64,000 nucleotides of DNA from Acanthosepion esculentum (lineage: Eukaryota > Mollusca > Cephalopoda > Sepiida > Sepiidae). The notes beneath the pieces are model-generated. The model worked only from the letters and a program-made list of their open reading frames with translations, had not been told where the DNA came from and searched no databases. Where the stretch lies: assembly GCA_964036315.1 (NCBI GenBank), contig OZ038511.1:7501-71500 (forward strand), in the 5' to 3' direction. Shown piece after piece: positions 32,886 through 44,600 of this stretch. A program made the translations under genes and the position numbers. Position 1 is the first letter of the stretch. Every line of letters begins with the position of its first letter.

Positions 32886-34560
32886 TTAAACTTACATTAT
32901 TTTGATCCCATTTTGGCTCATTTATTCTTTGGCCTTCTTCAAGTAAATGTTGCAATTGATACAATCTTCTATGGATTTATGAATCTAACTCTTCCTTTCC
33001 AGATTTACAAGTGAAATAAATCATTTTGGTGAAATCACTGAATCGTATATTACATACATTCTCCTGATGAAGGAGAGTGTATGAGATGAAAGAATTGAAA
33101 ATATATTGAAGAGCAGCTGCACACTCCCACAAGATGAACTGGTCTAAGACTATTTAAACAGTGCACTCTCTTAATGAGGGAGATGAGTTAACAATTAACT
33201 GTTTATTAAATGAGTCTGCATTCTCAACCATCTACAATATTATTCTCTGGAATAAATTACTGCTTATTTTCTGTGTGTGTCAACCTTTCCTATTTACAAT
33301 ACAAGAAAATATTTAGATTCCCACTTTTCTCCTCTTACACACTCTTCACAGCCCAAACAAAACTAGCCACTCAAGATTCATTGTGGGGGCTTGTGCAGGG
33401 CAAAGTATCTTATCTATTAGTTATCTTGACCAAGATCTTTTCTAAAGAGAACTTTTAAAAAAAATATGTATATCATTACACTTTTCATACAATTAAAGTT
33501 CCAAATTACAATGCAACAATTTTAACAAGTTTATCTTTAAAATTATTTGAAAAGTTTTCACATTAAATGAGTTATAAAGCTAATAATCATGTTTATCTGA
33601 TATTACAATGAAAGCACATTGTTAAAAACAAAATAAAAAGAGTTGACAAGATTCCCAAAGGCAAAAACTGTTTTGCTTTGTAAGAAGAATCTTACATTAA
33701 AGAAAGAAACTGCTGATTTCAATCCAGCTCTCTAAAAAGGTTACCTTGCCCTTAGTCTTGTACATTTAATAAAATCCATGAGAGACAACAAATCGAATAA
33801 GAACACACTTTATATGGATACCTCATCTTATCTAAATTGGAGCAGCAATTAAATTAGTTGTCAGATATTTACAGGGAGACATTTAACATTTCCATTTCAT
33901 TTGTTAATAAAGTTCTAATTTTCCTGGGGCTAATTAAGAAGAGATGATCGTTAATTTGGCTCCCATGACACAAATATTGTGTTTCTCACTTGGCACATTG
34001 GCAAATTGTGTTCAAGCAAATGAATTCCAATATATTTGTAATCTAACTGGCAAAGGATTCTTGTAGCTTAACAGTGTCCCTTGATAAATGGCTTCATTTC
34101 CTTGCTTGGGGTAAAATGATTTAAAGGAAAAAAAAGAAAAAAAAAAGAAAACGGTAGTCAACCTTAGCTATATAAATTGTAGAGGGTTTTATTTGTCTAA
34201 TGACTATCTTTGCCTTAGTTTTAATGATTTAATATAAAATGGGTTCATCAGAAATTTATATATGCACAGACATGAATAATCTATAGACAGGTAAAAATCA
34301 CCAGGTCATCATTTTCTCTGCAAGTGAATTTATTTAGAAAATGAAAACCATGGCACTCATAATTGACTAAAGTTATATAGTGACTCTTCATACAAAGTAG
34401 ATACTGGGAAATTTTCAGACCAATTAAAAAACACTTAATAAAAAAATAAAATCAAAAAAATCTTATGTTTTGTCATTTCAACATATTTGGGGGAATGGGT
34501 TGTGCTATTTTTCAGTGCCCACTTTTTATTTTGTAATGAAGCTTTTTTTACAAAGAAAGT
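32886..34560. other. no recognisable gene
   Basis: AT-rich. At 33060-33100, ctcctgatgaaggagagtgt followed by gatgaaag is a degraded echo of the CTGATGA...GAAA block. No other motif was seen. Confidence 0.45.
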
Positions 34561-34574
34561 TAAAAATATATTTT

Positions 34575-35330
34575 CAGTTATAGTCTGACTCAAGTTATTA
34601 TGCAAATCACCTAAACCCCACTAACTTGAATTTGATTAGAAAAATTATCATCAAATTTTAATCGATTAATTCAGGCCTCAAAACAAAGCTTGAGTTAATT
34701 TAGGCAGTTTTAACAGGTTTTCTTAAAGTTATTGGATTTATTATAAAACTGCCATCTAAAGTTATTATGCAAAACAAGAAAATCACTTTTTAGTTCAATA
34801 ACAAGCTAATAAAATCATCAACAATCGATCCACACCTATAATAGAACAAGTTACAAACATATACAATAAGTCTTTGAAGCATTTACATTTTAATGTAGTA
34901 ACCCTTCTTCTCATAAACAGCCAGCAATTTATTATCCATTTATTTTGTTAAATCTTTTGCTTCAACAGATTCAATTTCCAATATGGTAGTCTTAATTGCT
35001 TCCCATAGGTCTGTTTTGCTATCATTTTGTTTGCCAAATTCATATAATTTCATCTTCATGGTTGACCATAGATTTTTGATTGGATTCAGATCAGGACTTG
35101 ATGGTGGCCATTCAATTATCTTCTCTCTTGTAAACCTTTTACACTCAAAAAACTTCACAGGTAACCTTAAATACATGAGGAGCAGCATTGTTGTGCATAA
35201 ATACACACTTCACTTTGAAACTGAGAGACTTGTACTATTAAAAGAAAGATGTGTCTATGAAATCGCAATAGTTAGCACTGTGCAAGTTTAACTCCTTTAT
35301 CAACCTTGAATGGACCAATAATATTTTGGC
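34575..35330 (-). pseudogene. Tc1-like transposase, C-terminal half, with one possible end
   Basis: Minus strand: KCVFMHNNAAPH-type block (second catalytic Asp changed, reads HNNA in frame pieces), VFECKRFTREKIIEWPPSSP and SPDLNPIKNLWSTMKMKLYE, then a DLWEAI tail. The third catalytic residue, Glu in the family's PIEN, is Lys here (PIKN, codon 35075-35077). The sequence at 34575-34610 on the plus strand (cagttatagtctgactcaag) may be the terminal repeat. No second end was found. Confidence 0.72.
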
Positions 35331-35334
35331 TGAC

Positions 35335-35670
35335 AAAAATCAGATTAATTAAACTTTAAATCAGCTAAAGGCTCACTTTGGCATATCAAATAGTGAATTC
35401 AACATACTGTTTGACCCCACCCCCCACACCTCCCAGCTTAACAGACCAATTTTCAGTTGGTTTTTGAAATGGAGACACAGATTTGAAACCAGCTAAACTT
35501 TTCACCTAACTGACCAGTGCTTCAAAGTTAGAAAGACATGAAATTGGAATCATAAGTAATCAGAATCTCTTTTTCATGAAACAGTGTTGATATATATTCA
35601 GTTATTTTGCTAGATATTTTAAAACTTAATTCTCAGGCCAGTTATATTACTTTGGGTTTGGATAACCAGA
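35335..35670. other. no recognisable feature
   Basis: AT-rich spacer with a C-rich run at 35415-35435. Confidence 0.4.
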
Positions 35671-35671
35671 G

Positions 35672-35781
35672 CGAGTAAATGATATTTTTTTTTTTTTTTT
35701 AATAGGGATCAAAGGAACTTATACTAAGTTAAAACTTGGAAAAAAAAAAAAAAATTCTCTTTCAGGTTTCAGGACTGGGTA

Positions 35782-35878
<97 letters not shown>
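35672..35878. repeat. T-run, A-run, (CA)n and (TA)n block
   Basis: Homopolymers at 35686-35700 and 35740-35753 are followed by (CA)n at 35782-35801 and (TA)n up to 35878. Frames rich in Tyr-Ile come from the TA tract. Confidence 0.95.
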
Positions 35879-35879
<1 letters not shown>

Positions 35880-35944
35880 CGTATGGTAAGTACTCTACAG
35901 TTGAAATGCCGGTGACTAAACAGACCACCACTCACAAAGTTCTT

Positions 35945-36330
35945 CCCAGTGAGGCGGCTTGTTAGCGAGCCAGTGGGATGAAAAATAAGACCTAACAAAG
36001 GGTGGAAGAACTCTGAGTCAACGGACAGCTAACTAGAGGTGGTATCTCCATAAATCACCATGGCGAAGGCAACAGGAAACCACTCCACTATCAATCCCAA
36101 GTATATTATGGCTGACAAATCACATATTATGAAACCTAACAGCATGAAGGGAGTTAAGTCTATGGAAGTTAACTCCTCACCCGGTAAGGACAGACATGCG
36201 CAATAGGTTTCACCTGTCATCCAGCGACTGCTAGCACTAACGGCATAAAGGGGATAACATTCCTTGGAACCTATCCCTCGTCTAGAAAGGAACAACATGA
36301 GTGACAAGGGTCATCAGATCATTATCCTGT
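35945..36330 (+). other. LINE E2 5' leader
   Basis: Includes gaggtggtatctccataaat and ggcgaaggcaacaggaaacc. The part from 36058 onward aligns with the E1 leader at 29962-29660 (for example aaggcaaYRggaaRccactc). It is noncoding by stops, and conserved spacing suggests a functional leader in the ancestor. Confidence 0.65.
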
Positions 36331-37085
36331 GACTGTTCACATCAAACATAAAATAACCCTCAGGACATGGAATCTTCAGACATTGAACAACTGCGGCCAG
36401 CTAGATAATGTGAAACAAGAAATGAACAGGCTAAAAATCAACATCCTAGGCATATATGAAACCAAATGGCCAAACAACAGAGATTTTGTGAGTGATGAGC
36501 ACAGGATTATTCATGCCGGCAGAGAAAAAACAGACAAAGGAGTAGGACTGATATTAGATAAAACATTTAAGAATTGCATGCTGGGATACTCCCCAAAAAA
36601 TCTGAAAGAATTCTGGTAGTCAAGATGAAAGGAACGCCTTTCAATATATCTATCATAATAGTGTACATACTGACAGCGCAAAGTAATGAAGAAAGTTGGA
36701 CAATGCCAAGGCTCTTTGCAAATCACAGGAAGTCATCATTATCATGGGAGACCTAAATGCCAAAGTAGGCAGCAAGAGGGCAGGGGGTATAGACAGAAAA
36801 TTCAGATTAGTTACCTGCAATAAACAAAGAGAAAAATGGATCCAATGGTGCATAGCCAATGAGCAAGTAATAGCCAACACATAGTTCCAAGATCCTCCGA
36901 GAAGATTATGGACATGGAGGAGCCCAGGAGGAGACACTAAAGACCAAATAGACTACATAACTATCAACAAATGTTTCAGGAATGCAATCGTTCACTGCAA
37001 AACCTACCGAAGTGCCGAGTGCGGGAGAGATCATTCCCCTGTTATATGTAAGCTAAGAGTGAAACTACAGAAACAGAAGTAGTCT
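36330..37085 (+). pseudogene. LINE E2 endonuclease
   Basis: The frame at 36329 gives LDNVKQEMNRLKINILGIYE followed by TKW (metal-binding Glu present). Later frames give VIIIMGDLNAKVGSKRAG (36744-36770 is MGDLNAKVG, with the Asp and Asn of the catalytic centre), DQIDYITINKCFRNAIV and GRDHSPVICKLRV, with the terminal Asp-His pair. All five apurinic-endonuclease-type landmarks are readable, although spread over three frames. Relatives nick target DNA to prime reverse transcription. Confidence 0.8.
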
Positions 37086-37654
37086 AACACAGTACCCAAG
37101 CTGCAGTACAACAAACTCCTGAGTGACTTGAACCTGAAAGAAAAATATACGGAAAATGTTAAAAGAATATACGAAGGACACAATGGAAACTTGAAATGGG
37201 AATTATTAAGAAACACATGTAACATCAGCAAACGAGGTCATCCCAAGGGAATACAGACGAAAAAGAAAAAAAATGAATAATGACAGAAGAGATTCTCGAC
37301 ATGATGCAAAGGAGACAGAAAACACCGCCATGATACGGAACAGAATACATAAAATTACACAAAGAAATAAGGAACAAATACAGACAGGCTAAAGTAGAGT
37401 GGCTAAACAAAAAATGTGCTGAAGTACAGAGATTGAGTATGATCAACAAAAGAGATATGCACAAGCAAATAAGGCAACAGGAGAGAAAACATGCTCGTCA
37501 ACAGGCTGCGTAAAATCAAAGGATGGAACACTCATATTAGAGAAGGAAAAAATTCTTCAATGCTGGGGCAAGTATATTGACAAACTCTTCCACGACGAAA
37601 GAAAACAACCAGCAATACACAGAACTACCAACGGACCTGAAATTCAAAAACCAA

Positions 37655-38521
37655 AGTAGAAGCTGCACTGGCAAGATTGAATAGAAACAAGGCGGCAGGG
37701 CCAGACGGAATCGTAACGGAAATGCTGACAGCCTTAGATGAATTTGGCATAGACAAGATCACAGAAATAATAAATGAAATCTACAACTTTGGGACATACC
37801 AGAGGATCTCAGCAGATCTATTTTAATAACACTACCTAAGAAACCAGGCGCAAACGAATGTGAGCTCCACCAAAAAATTAGCCTAATGAGCCACATCACA
37901 AAACTAATCATCTGTATTCTGATGAATAGAGCACACAGCAAAATCAGGCCAGAGATCAGACAAGAACAGTGCAGGTTCGTCAAAGACACTGGAACAAGGA
38001 ACGTGATATTCATGCTTAGAATGCTATCGGAAAGAGCAATATAGATCCAGAAGGATGTGTATCTATGTTTTATAGACTATGCAAAGGCATTCGATAAAGT
38101 ACGCCACAAGGACCTGCTAGAACTGCTCGGCAACCTTGATATATTTGGGAAAGATATCAGAATAATCAAGAACCTATACTGGCAGCAAATGGCATGCATT
38201 CACATTGAGAATGAGCTCAGCGAATATACAAAAATAGAAAGAGGCATAAGGCAAGAATGTGTCATCTCACTGGACATATTCAACCTATACAGTGAGGCAA
38301 TTCTGAGGGAACTGGAGATCGTAGTGGGATTCATCATTGGTGGCCACAATCTTATCAACATAAGATACGCAGATGACACGGTACTGATAGCAGACACGGA
38401 AAAGAAACTAGAAAACCTCCTACAGAATGTAGCGAGAAGAAATAAACTACAAGAAGACAGAAGGCATGGTCATCAGCAAAAGGTTGAGCCCAAAATGAGA
38501 TTTACAGATCAGGGACACTAA
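37655..38521 (+). pseudogene. LINE E2 reverse transcriptase
   Basis: LARLNRNKAAGPDGIVTEML near 37668-37727; then breaks; a 154-codon frame from 38057 with YLCFIDYAKAFDKVRHKDLL (first catalytic Asp), IERGIRQECVISLDIFNLYS (active relatives read RQGCVLSP) and NIRYADDTVLIADTEKKL. YADD at 38366-38377 is intact. This is the best conserved LINE RT in the window, but it has no single frame. Confidence 0.82.
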
Positions 38522-39010
38522 AATCAAACATAGGCAGAAGTTTAAGTATCTGGGAAGTGTTCTGACGGAGGACGGTAGGTGCGACGTTGAGGTCCGAAGA
38601 TGGATTGGGATGGCCAAGGATGCTTTCCAGAAGCTGGGCAGAGTATTACAGAACAGGAGGATTTCTATGATGACAAAGAAAAGAGTACTGAGCTGCTGTA
38701 ACGTCTGTCCTCCTATACAGCAGTGAATGTTGGGTGTTATCCTCAAGGATGAAGAAGAGACTTGAGGTAGCAGAGATGTGTTCTACAGAAGGATGCTGAG
38801 GATATCATGGACCGAGCATGTGAGCAACGATGAAGTCTTGGAGAGGATGCAAACAAGAAGGAAGCTTATGCTAAACATAAGGAAGAGGCAGATAAAATTT
38901 CTGGGACATGTGATGAGAAAGGAGGGACTGAAGAATCTGATACTCACGGGACAAATAGAGGGAAAAGGAGACGGGAAAGCAGCGCATGAACAAATATTAC
39001 TTTTAGTTCA
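38522..39010 (+). pseudogene. LINE E2 C-terminal part
   Basis: Frames read FYRRMLRISWTEHVSNDEVL, RRKLMLNIRKRQIKFLGHVM and EGLKNLILTGQIEGKGDGKA. E1 has the same block (FYRRLLSIPLTEHVSN). The IRKRQIKFLGHVMR stretch is typical of the tail of this LINE group. Confidence 0.78.
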
Positions 39011-40260
39011 AAATATTGCAGGAATGCATTTTTAACACAGAGATAGGTGTTGAAAGCTCTATTGACAGATTAACAGCTGAAAGTTTATCTAATTTTTTTC
39101 TACAGGGGATATATCTGTAAAAATTACTTGAGGAATATAATGTCAGCACCTTTTTTATATAATTTTTAACTACCAAGTAATTTTAAAGGTGTAAGAAAAT
39201 ATTCTCCATAATCTAATGTTTTATTGAATTTTAGGTACTTTGGCTTTAAATTTACTATAGTTACTGCTCTTATTTCCTGATAATATTGTGTATGGACATT
39301 CATATTTACAAAAATTGGCATGATTATACACACACAAAAATAATTCAAAATTCTTTTTAAAATACCAATGGTCACTGAATTGTAGTGACCTTTTCTATTC
39401 ATGATGAGTTAATACACTTATTACTTGATAACAATATCACCTAACTGGTACAAATCAGACTTTTAAGCTTCAAAATTTTATAAATTAAAAAAAAAAAAAA
39501 TTAAAAAAATTTCTTGTAAAAAATTTATTATTCATTAAAAAAAATTTTTTTTCATAAGATAATAGTATCCATAATATATTCTATTTATAAAAGCAATTAA
39601 AATCTTTTCTAATTAAATAATGTTTTAGTTTTATTGCATTTTTTGTTTTATGATTCAGAGGAGGTTTTTGGTAACTGCAGGGAGTTCTGCATATAACTAA
39701 TATAAGCATTAAGCAGTACAAAAATGAATTTCTCAAAATTTCATAAAGTTAAATATAGTACGGGTTTACAGATGTAAAAAAAAGAAGTCTTTTTTAAACA
39801 AAGAAATATTTTTAAAATAATTTCATTTATTTGTGAATAAGTCCTGAACGTTTTATTAAAATCCAACAATTGTTTGATTTTTGTAAGAATTTCCAAACCA
39901 ATGTGTTTTTCATTGCAAAATAGACACTAAAATTTCCTATAGTAATTTATGGTCCCCTGCTGATGCAAAAGAAAATTTGAATGTTCTAAAAAGGATCAAA
40001 AAAATATAATTTAATAATAAAAATTCCTTTGGTCTTTCCTCTTAATAATAACAAAGATTTTGGCAATAAAACTGTTTTTATTACTTTTAGGACATTTTTT
40101 CATCATGTTATTTATGCTCATTTTTTAGTGAATCTTTGGAGGTACCTAGTCATAAATAAGTTTCTTTTTCTTTCAAGAATTTCATGGAATCTAAGAATCA
40201 AGCTTTCTAATACTTGGGTTAAATGGAGCAGAGAGGGTCTGTAAAAATTGCACAATTTCA
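39011..40260. other. no recognisable gene
   Basis: Very AT-rich, with A and T runs at 39485-39560. No motif seen. Confidence 0.5.
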
Positions 40261-40543
40261 TTAACACACTGACTGACAAAGGTCAATTCCAATATCTGAC
40301 ATCAAAAGCCAACTTTATAATAGCCAACTTAGGAAATAAATTTTTTTTATGAGTTGATTTATAGTTTCATCTGAAATCTTAACGTTGTTTTCATATTAAA
40401 AGTATCACTGCGAATAAACTCATTGTTGCCACCCACAGATGAAAATATATCAAAAAATGCCAGGCAGGAGATAAATCGTGGTTGGCAGTTTTTATTATGA
40501 CGCCAACTACAAGTTATCTTGTGATTGGCAGTCAATGTATTAA
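40261..40543. mobile_element. MITE with TTAA target duplication (piggyBac-like)
   Basis: 283 bp bounded by TTAA at 40261-40264 and 40540-40543. Inside these, CACACTGACTGACAA on the left is mirrored by TTGGCAGTCAATGTA on the right (inverted: TACATTGACTGCCAA). TTAA duplication with short TIRs is the mark of the piggyBac superfamily. No transposase is inside, so it would depend on one elsewhere. Confidence 0.75.
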
Positions 40544-41690
40544 TGCACACCTAACCAATATCTATTCTAAGCAAAAAGAACATGCAAAAGATATTAACTG
40601 TTTTGACTTTAATAATATTTGCATCTATGAGGGAATGCAGAAAGACCCTTGACCTGAACCACATTGCAAAATTTGATCAAATATATTCAAGAATTTTTCA
40701 GCATTCCCTCATGTGTGTATGAGTGTCTACTGAAGGTTTGGAAATAGGATGAAAATTAATTTTTAGCAAAATTTGAGTTTTATGGCACTGTTGCTTCTGA
40801 TTCTGTGGTTTTCTTTCTGAAATAGGCATGTATGCTTCTATCAGAAATGTGTTACCTCTTGGTTTTACTAAATGTAATAAGAAATAAAGATTTTTTTTTT
40901 AAAGATTCCTTCAAACTCTTCCTGTCTCACCAATTCAAAAGCAGTTCACTAAACAGTAAAACTTTTAATAGAAAAGATCTTTGACGTGACCTGCTAAGCA
41001 CAGGTTTATCTGCCTAAGAACAAAGTAGTTCAAACATTCTTCAGGAAGGAAATCTTCAACAGAAGTAAACAGTAGTTTGTCTAGTATAAACCACACAAAG
41101 ATTTTAAAAGTGAAAACAAAGTAAATCCCTGATAACGTTTGATATCTGACTTATCTTTGTGTTTGGTAAAAGGATATGATGATGCCATCTTTAAAGTTTG
41201 CTCTGTTTTTCAGCAGCAGGCAAGGAGTTCATGAAATATACACATCAAGTAAAACCTCTACATTTCCATATCTTTCCCAGGAAGCCATCTGTTACTGTGG
41301 TTTTACTAGTCTTCAGTTGATGAATTCCTTTTGCAATCTAATGATGTTTGTACAAAATTCAATGTGAGTTTCATTGGCTGTTTTGTTTGAGGGTTATGTT
41401 CACTTGTAACAGAGAGAGTTTGGGAACCACACACAAACACATATTTTTTTTTATTGAAATTGGAGTAGTTTTGAACAGCGAAATTAGATCAGAACAATTT
41501 TGTTTACTGATAGGAATCTGATCTAGCCCATTTGGAATTGGGTAATTAGGAAGACCATGGAAGATGATCAAGATAATTTTTATGGGTTAAAATTTGAAAT
41601 AAAGCTTACTAAGGCTATGAGGAACTTTGAAATTCACATGATTTTGGGTTGAAGGCAGCACTCGTGATAATCGTGTGCATGCCAAGGGTC
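40544..41690. other. no recognisable gene
   Basis: AT-rich. Frames of about 65 codons have no family motif. Confidence 0.5.
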
Positions 41691-41699
41691 AATTTATGA

Positions 41700-42690
41700 T
41701 CAGGCAGGTTTATCTATATAAACGCGCAGAGTGGTTGGTTCATCTGCCATCGAGTGCAGTCAAGCTGGGTAGAGAGAGGTCGGAGACTGGAAGTGAAGTC
41801 AGAGATTAGAACCAACCGCCCGCTAACATATTTTGTTGATATAAGTACGAAGAAGCGGATTACTCCTCCAACAATCTAAGACTGCTACTGCTACTATTAT
41901 TACTACCACTGGAAACGGAAACGTCGAACAAGCTACAATAATCAAAAGGTTGTTTTTGGGCTTGTCTGTCGTTGAGTGCAGTCGAGCTGGGTGGAGAGAT
42001 ATCGGAGACTGGAAGTGATGTCAGGGATTGGAACAAAACCCCTGCTAACATGTACTGTTAATATAAGTACCGATGCTTCTGCTACCACGAAGATTACTAC
42101 TACTGTTACTATCACTCTGGAGGAACGCAACTATAAACTTTAAGCCGCGCACAGAAATGTTTATCTATCCATCGCAAGAGTCGTATATCGTTCTAAGACG
42201 ATTTCACAACAAGCTAATCACAACCCACTCTCTCTGTGTCCAGAATCCAGTGTATGAGTTTTTATGTCAATTACTTTTTTTTCTGTAACCCGCTTTTTCC
42301 TATACTATTCTTTTCTGCTATATAAAAGACATTAACAATTCAACCATTGAATAGTTGTTTGTCCGGCTTTCTGCAGATATATATTTTTTTTGGTGCATTC
42401 TACATTTCTTAGCACAGACTCTCCAGCCGTGTCTACATCTTCAGTCAACCGTGAATGGATTAACATCACTTCTACTTTATGAATCAAACGAAACACAACG
42501 TGGACAGGAAGCAAGATTAAACCAGTGGACCGGTTGAATGATCTACGGATGCTCAGGGGACCTACGGCCACTCCCTTAAGTTCGGTTAAGACTGAGTAGA
42601 CACCTCAACCCAGAGAGTAAGACATCGGAGTTTGAGGGGCTGGGGCGAAAGTGTTAAACACTCTCCTTTATATAAGTGACTCAGGACATC
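41700..42690 (+). repeat. LTR-like or promoter-like block with 221-bp-offset internal repeat
   Basis: GC content is higher than around it. Segments 41745-41905 and 41966-42125 match in order: gagtgcagtcRagctgggt, cggagactggaagtgaWgtc, gctaacat, gatataagtac or aatataagtac, then CTAC-rich repeats. TATA-like words precede and follow (tatctatataaacgcgcaga at 41711; gctatataaaagacattaac at 42318). The part at 42540-42650 is GC-rich and could fold. It may be a solo LTR; the ends are not fixed. Confidence 0.35.
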
Positions 42691-42701
42691 CTATGGGGAG
42701 C

Positions 42702-42729
<28 letters not shown>
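42702..42729. repeat. (TA)n microsatellite
   Basis: TA run directly before repeat R1 copy 1. R1 copy 2 also has a TA run upstream, at 49970-50000. Confidence 0.9.
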
Positions 42730-42733
<4 letters not shown>

Positions 42734-43220
42734 TAAATGTACTTATTTAAAAAATTTGATTTCGTCGCTACACACGAATTACCAGTTTCAAAAAGAGAAG
42801 CTAAAAACTTCAAATTCAATTATAGAATTAAATTAAAGTCCTTAGTTCTGTTTCATTTTCAAGCAAATACATTCATAATATTAGTTTCTATGGATATGGA
42901 TATGGGAAAATCCAATCATTTTAACAAGGGGTGGTAGGGTATTCTTTTTTACTGTCAACTATTGTATCAAAATATGAGTTACCTCTTTCGAAAAGAGGTT
43001 AAGTCAAAGTAGGGTACGGGTGCCTTTTCAAACGAATGATGACATCGATTCAACACATGTCGTCTGGTCTTTTTCAACAAAAGTTTTTCGGCACTTTTGT
43101 TTCAGTTAAATTTGTGCTTGTATACATAAAGATTTTTTCTAAAAGGGTTGTTTGTATATGAATACATTGTATTGAACTACAATTTTAAGATATTATTCTT
43201 AATTTTAATTACTAATCGAC
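42730..43220 (+). repeat. unnamed interspersed repeat R1, copy 1
   Basis: It aligns over about 490 bp with 50090-50640. Best shared words: aaggggtggtagggtattc (42926-42944), cgaatgatgacatc / caaatgatgacatc, ggcacttttgttt / ggcatctttattt, and actttcaaaa-type blocks. No long frame, TIR or known domain. It is preceded by (TA)n. Confidence 0.8.
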
Positions 43221-44230
43221 TATACATCTTGCTCTGTGTTCAGCCATACCAATATCCAATTCCACTAACCCATGTGCAATTATTGCAGTGGATTACTGTT
43301 TGACACAAAAAAAGCTTTAAATTTATTGTAGCAATCAATGCCTGCAATTGGTTTATTCTCTCTTTCATCCGTGACACTTGTAGCCAATTCAATACAGCAT
43401 CAACCGTCTTTTTCCTCACTAACTCGTCACCTTGTTCTTTCTGCTTTGTGCTGGAGGTAAGTTATTTTATTCTTGATTTTATTCAAATGTTGCAAAAAAT
43501 AAACCCTGGGCCTCTTTGCCCTCTGTAGTAGTTCACTACACTATTGTCTTTTATTGTCTTGTCTATCATGTATCTGATGTTTCAGCAAGGAAATTTAAAT
43601 ACTTCATTGTTGGTGGATAGAAGTCCTTGTTTCTTTTGATCTTCAACTACTTTAGAAGCTATTCAATAGCAACTGTAAGCCAAACATAGTCTCAAAATAT
43701 GAGCTTCTTTTGAGCTAACTCTTCTAAGTTACTCTCCATGTGATGCAAGCAGTACTGTTCCTAGATTAAATCTATTTGATCACTTAGCATGCAACTGAAT
43801 AATGCTATAATCTCCAGAATGAGTAGAAGTTGTTAAATAGTTTTGATATGGAGAAGTCCATAAAGTCCTGCATAAACAAACTTAGGTGGAGTGTGGCAAA
43901 ATGCTGTTGTCTCTATCTTTTGAATCCAGGTTTCAACTGCCATAACCCAACAAAATAATGACAGTGGTAAAGTTCGGTTATAGTTTCCTTTTCCCAAAGC
44001 AGGTGATCATTCAAGACTAAAGATGTCTGCTTTGCCTAATTTGCAAATATGTATGACTAAACACAAAACTAATTGAAATTATTTCTGATACAGAATTTTC
44101 ATATTTTTAATCACTTGATTAAAGAAATATTAAAGTGAAAAAATATGATGATAATGGCTTCAATCTAAAATATTTAATTTTTGTCAGAATTTTTCAGATG
44201 AGGAATTGTCATTAGCATATACTTTATAAT
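43221..44230. other. no recognisable gene
   Basis: AT-rich. No open frame of note and no motif. Confidence 0.5.
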
Positions 44231-44600
44231 TCAGACTAATGTATTAATCTTGGGTGTTATGACCACACAGTATCAGCCACTGTACTCTCTGACCTTCTTC
44301 AGGCGTCTGTTTTCATACAAGTAAGCTTCTTGGAATTTTGAATGAAAACCTTTATTCAATCCACAGGGACAAAATCGTTTTCATTCAGTTATTCAAGGTT
44401 TACAGGTCATATCAGTTAACACTCATTACCAGTCTCTTATTTACCTTTGTGTTGCTTGTTTGTTTCTAAAAATTAAACCAAAGCACGTGACTTTTCAATA
44501 CTACTAGACCCAGGAATTGAACTCTCAACTGCCAGAGAAATCAATATTTTTAAACCAATACTTTAGCTCAAACTAATGTTGAAATATTGGAGTCTTAAAT
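44230..44600 (-). repeat. SINE-like composite S2
   Basis: Minus strand: AGCTAAAGTATTGG (44580-44560), then GAGAGTTCAATTCCTGGGTC (B-box-like, about 44527-44508), a body, GGATTGAATAAAGGTTTTCA, AAAATTCC, and the CTGAAGA...GGCTGATA block at 44302-44270, where S1 has CTGATGA...GGCTGAAAC. It has the same order of parts as S1. The B-box word is closer to the GGTTCRANNCC consensus than in S1; the hammerhead-like part is more decayed. Confidence 0.5.

Larger units (their letters stand above)
35945..39010 (+). mobile_element. LINE E2 (long, degraded copy of the E1 family)
   Basis: Leader (35945-36330), endonuclease (36330-37080), linker (37090-37650), RT (37655-38510) and C-terminal part (38520-39010). 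It retains several active-site motifs but has many frame changes. It lacks the last ~100 codons seen in E1. No poly-A or target duplication was found. Confidence 0.8.

Noticed and set aside
35719..35998. Long minus-strand frames rich in Tyr-Ile and Cys-Val
   Set aside because: They are translations of (TA)n and (CA)n tracts and have no other content.
42073..42571. Short frames on both strands in the LTR-like block
   Set aside because: The direct repeat and CTAC-rich tracts explain them. No protein family fits.
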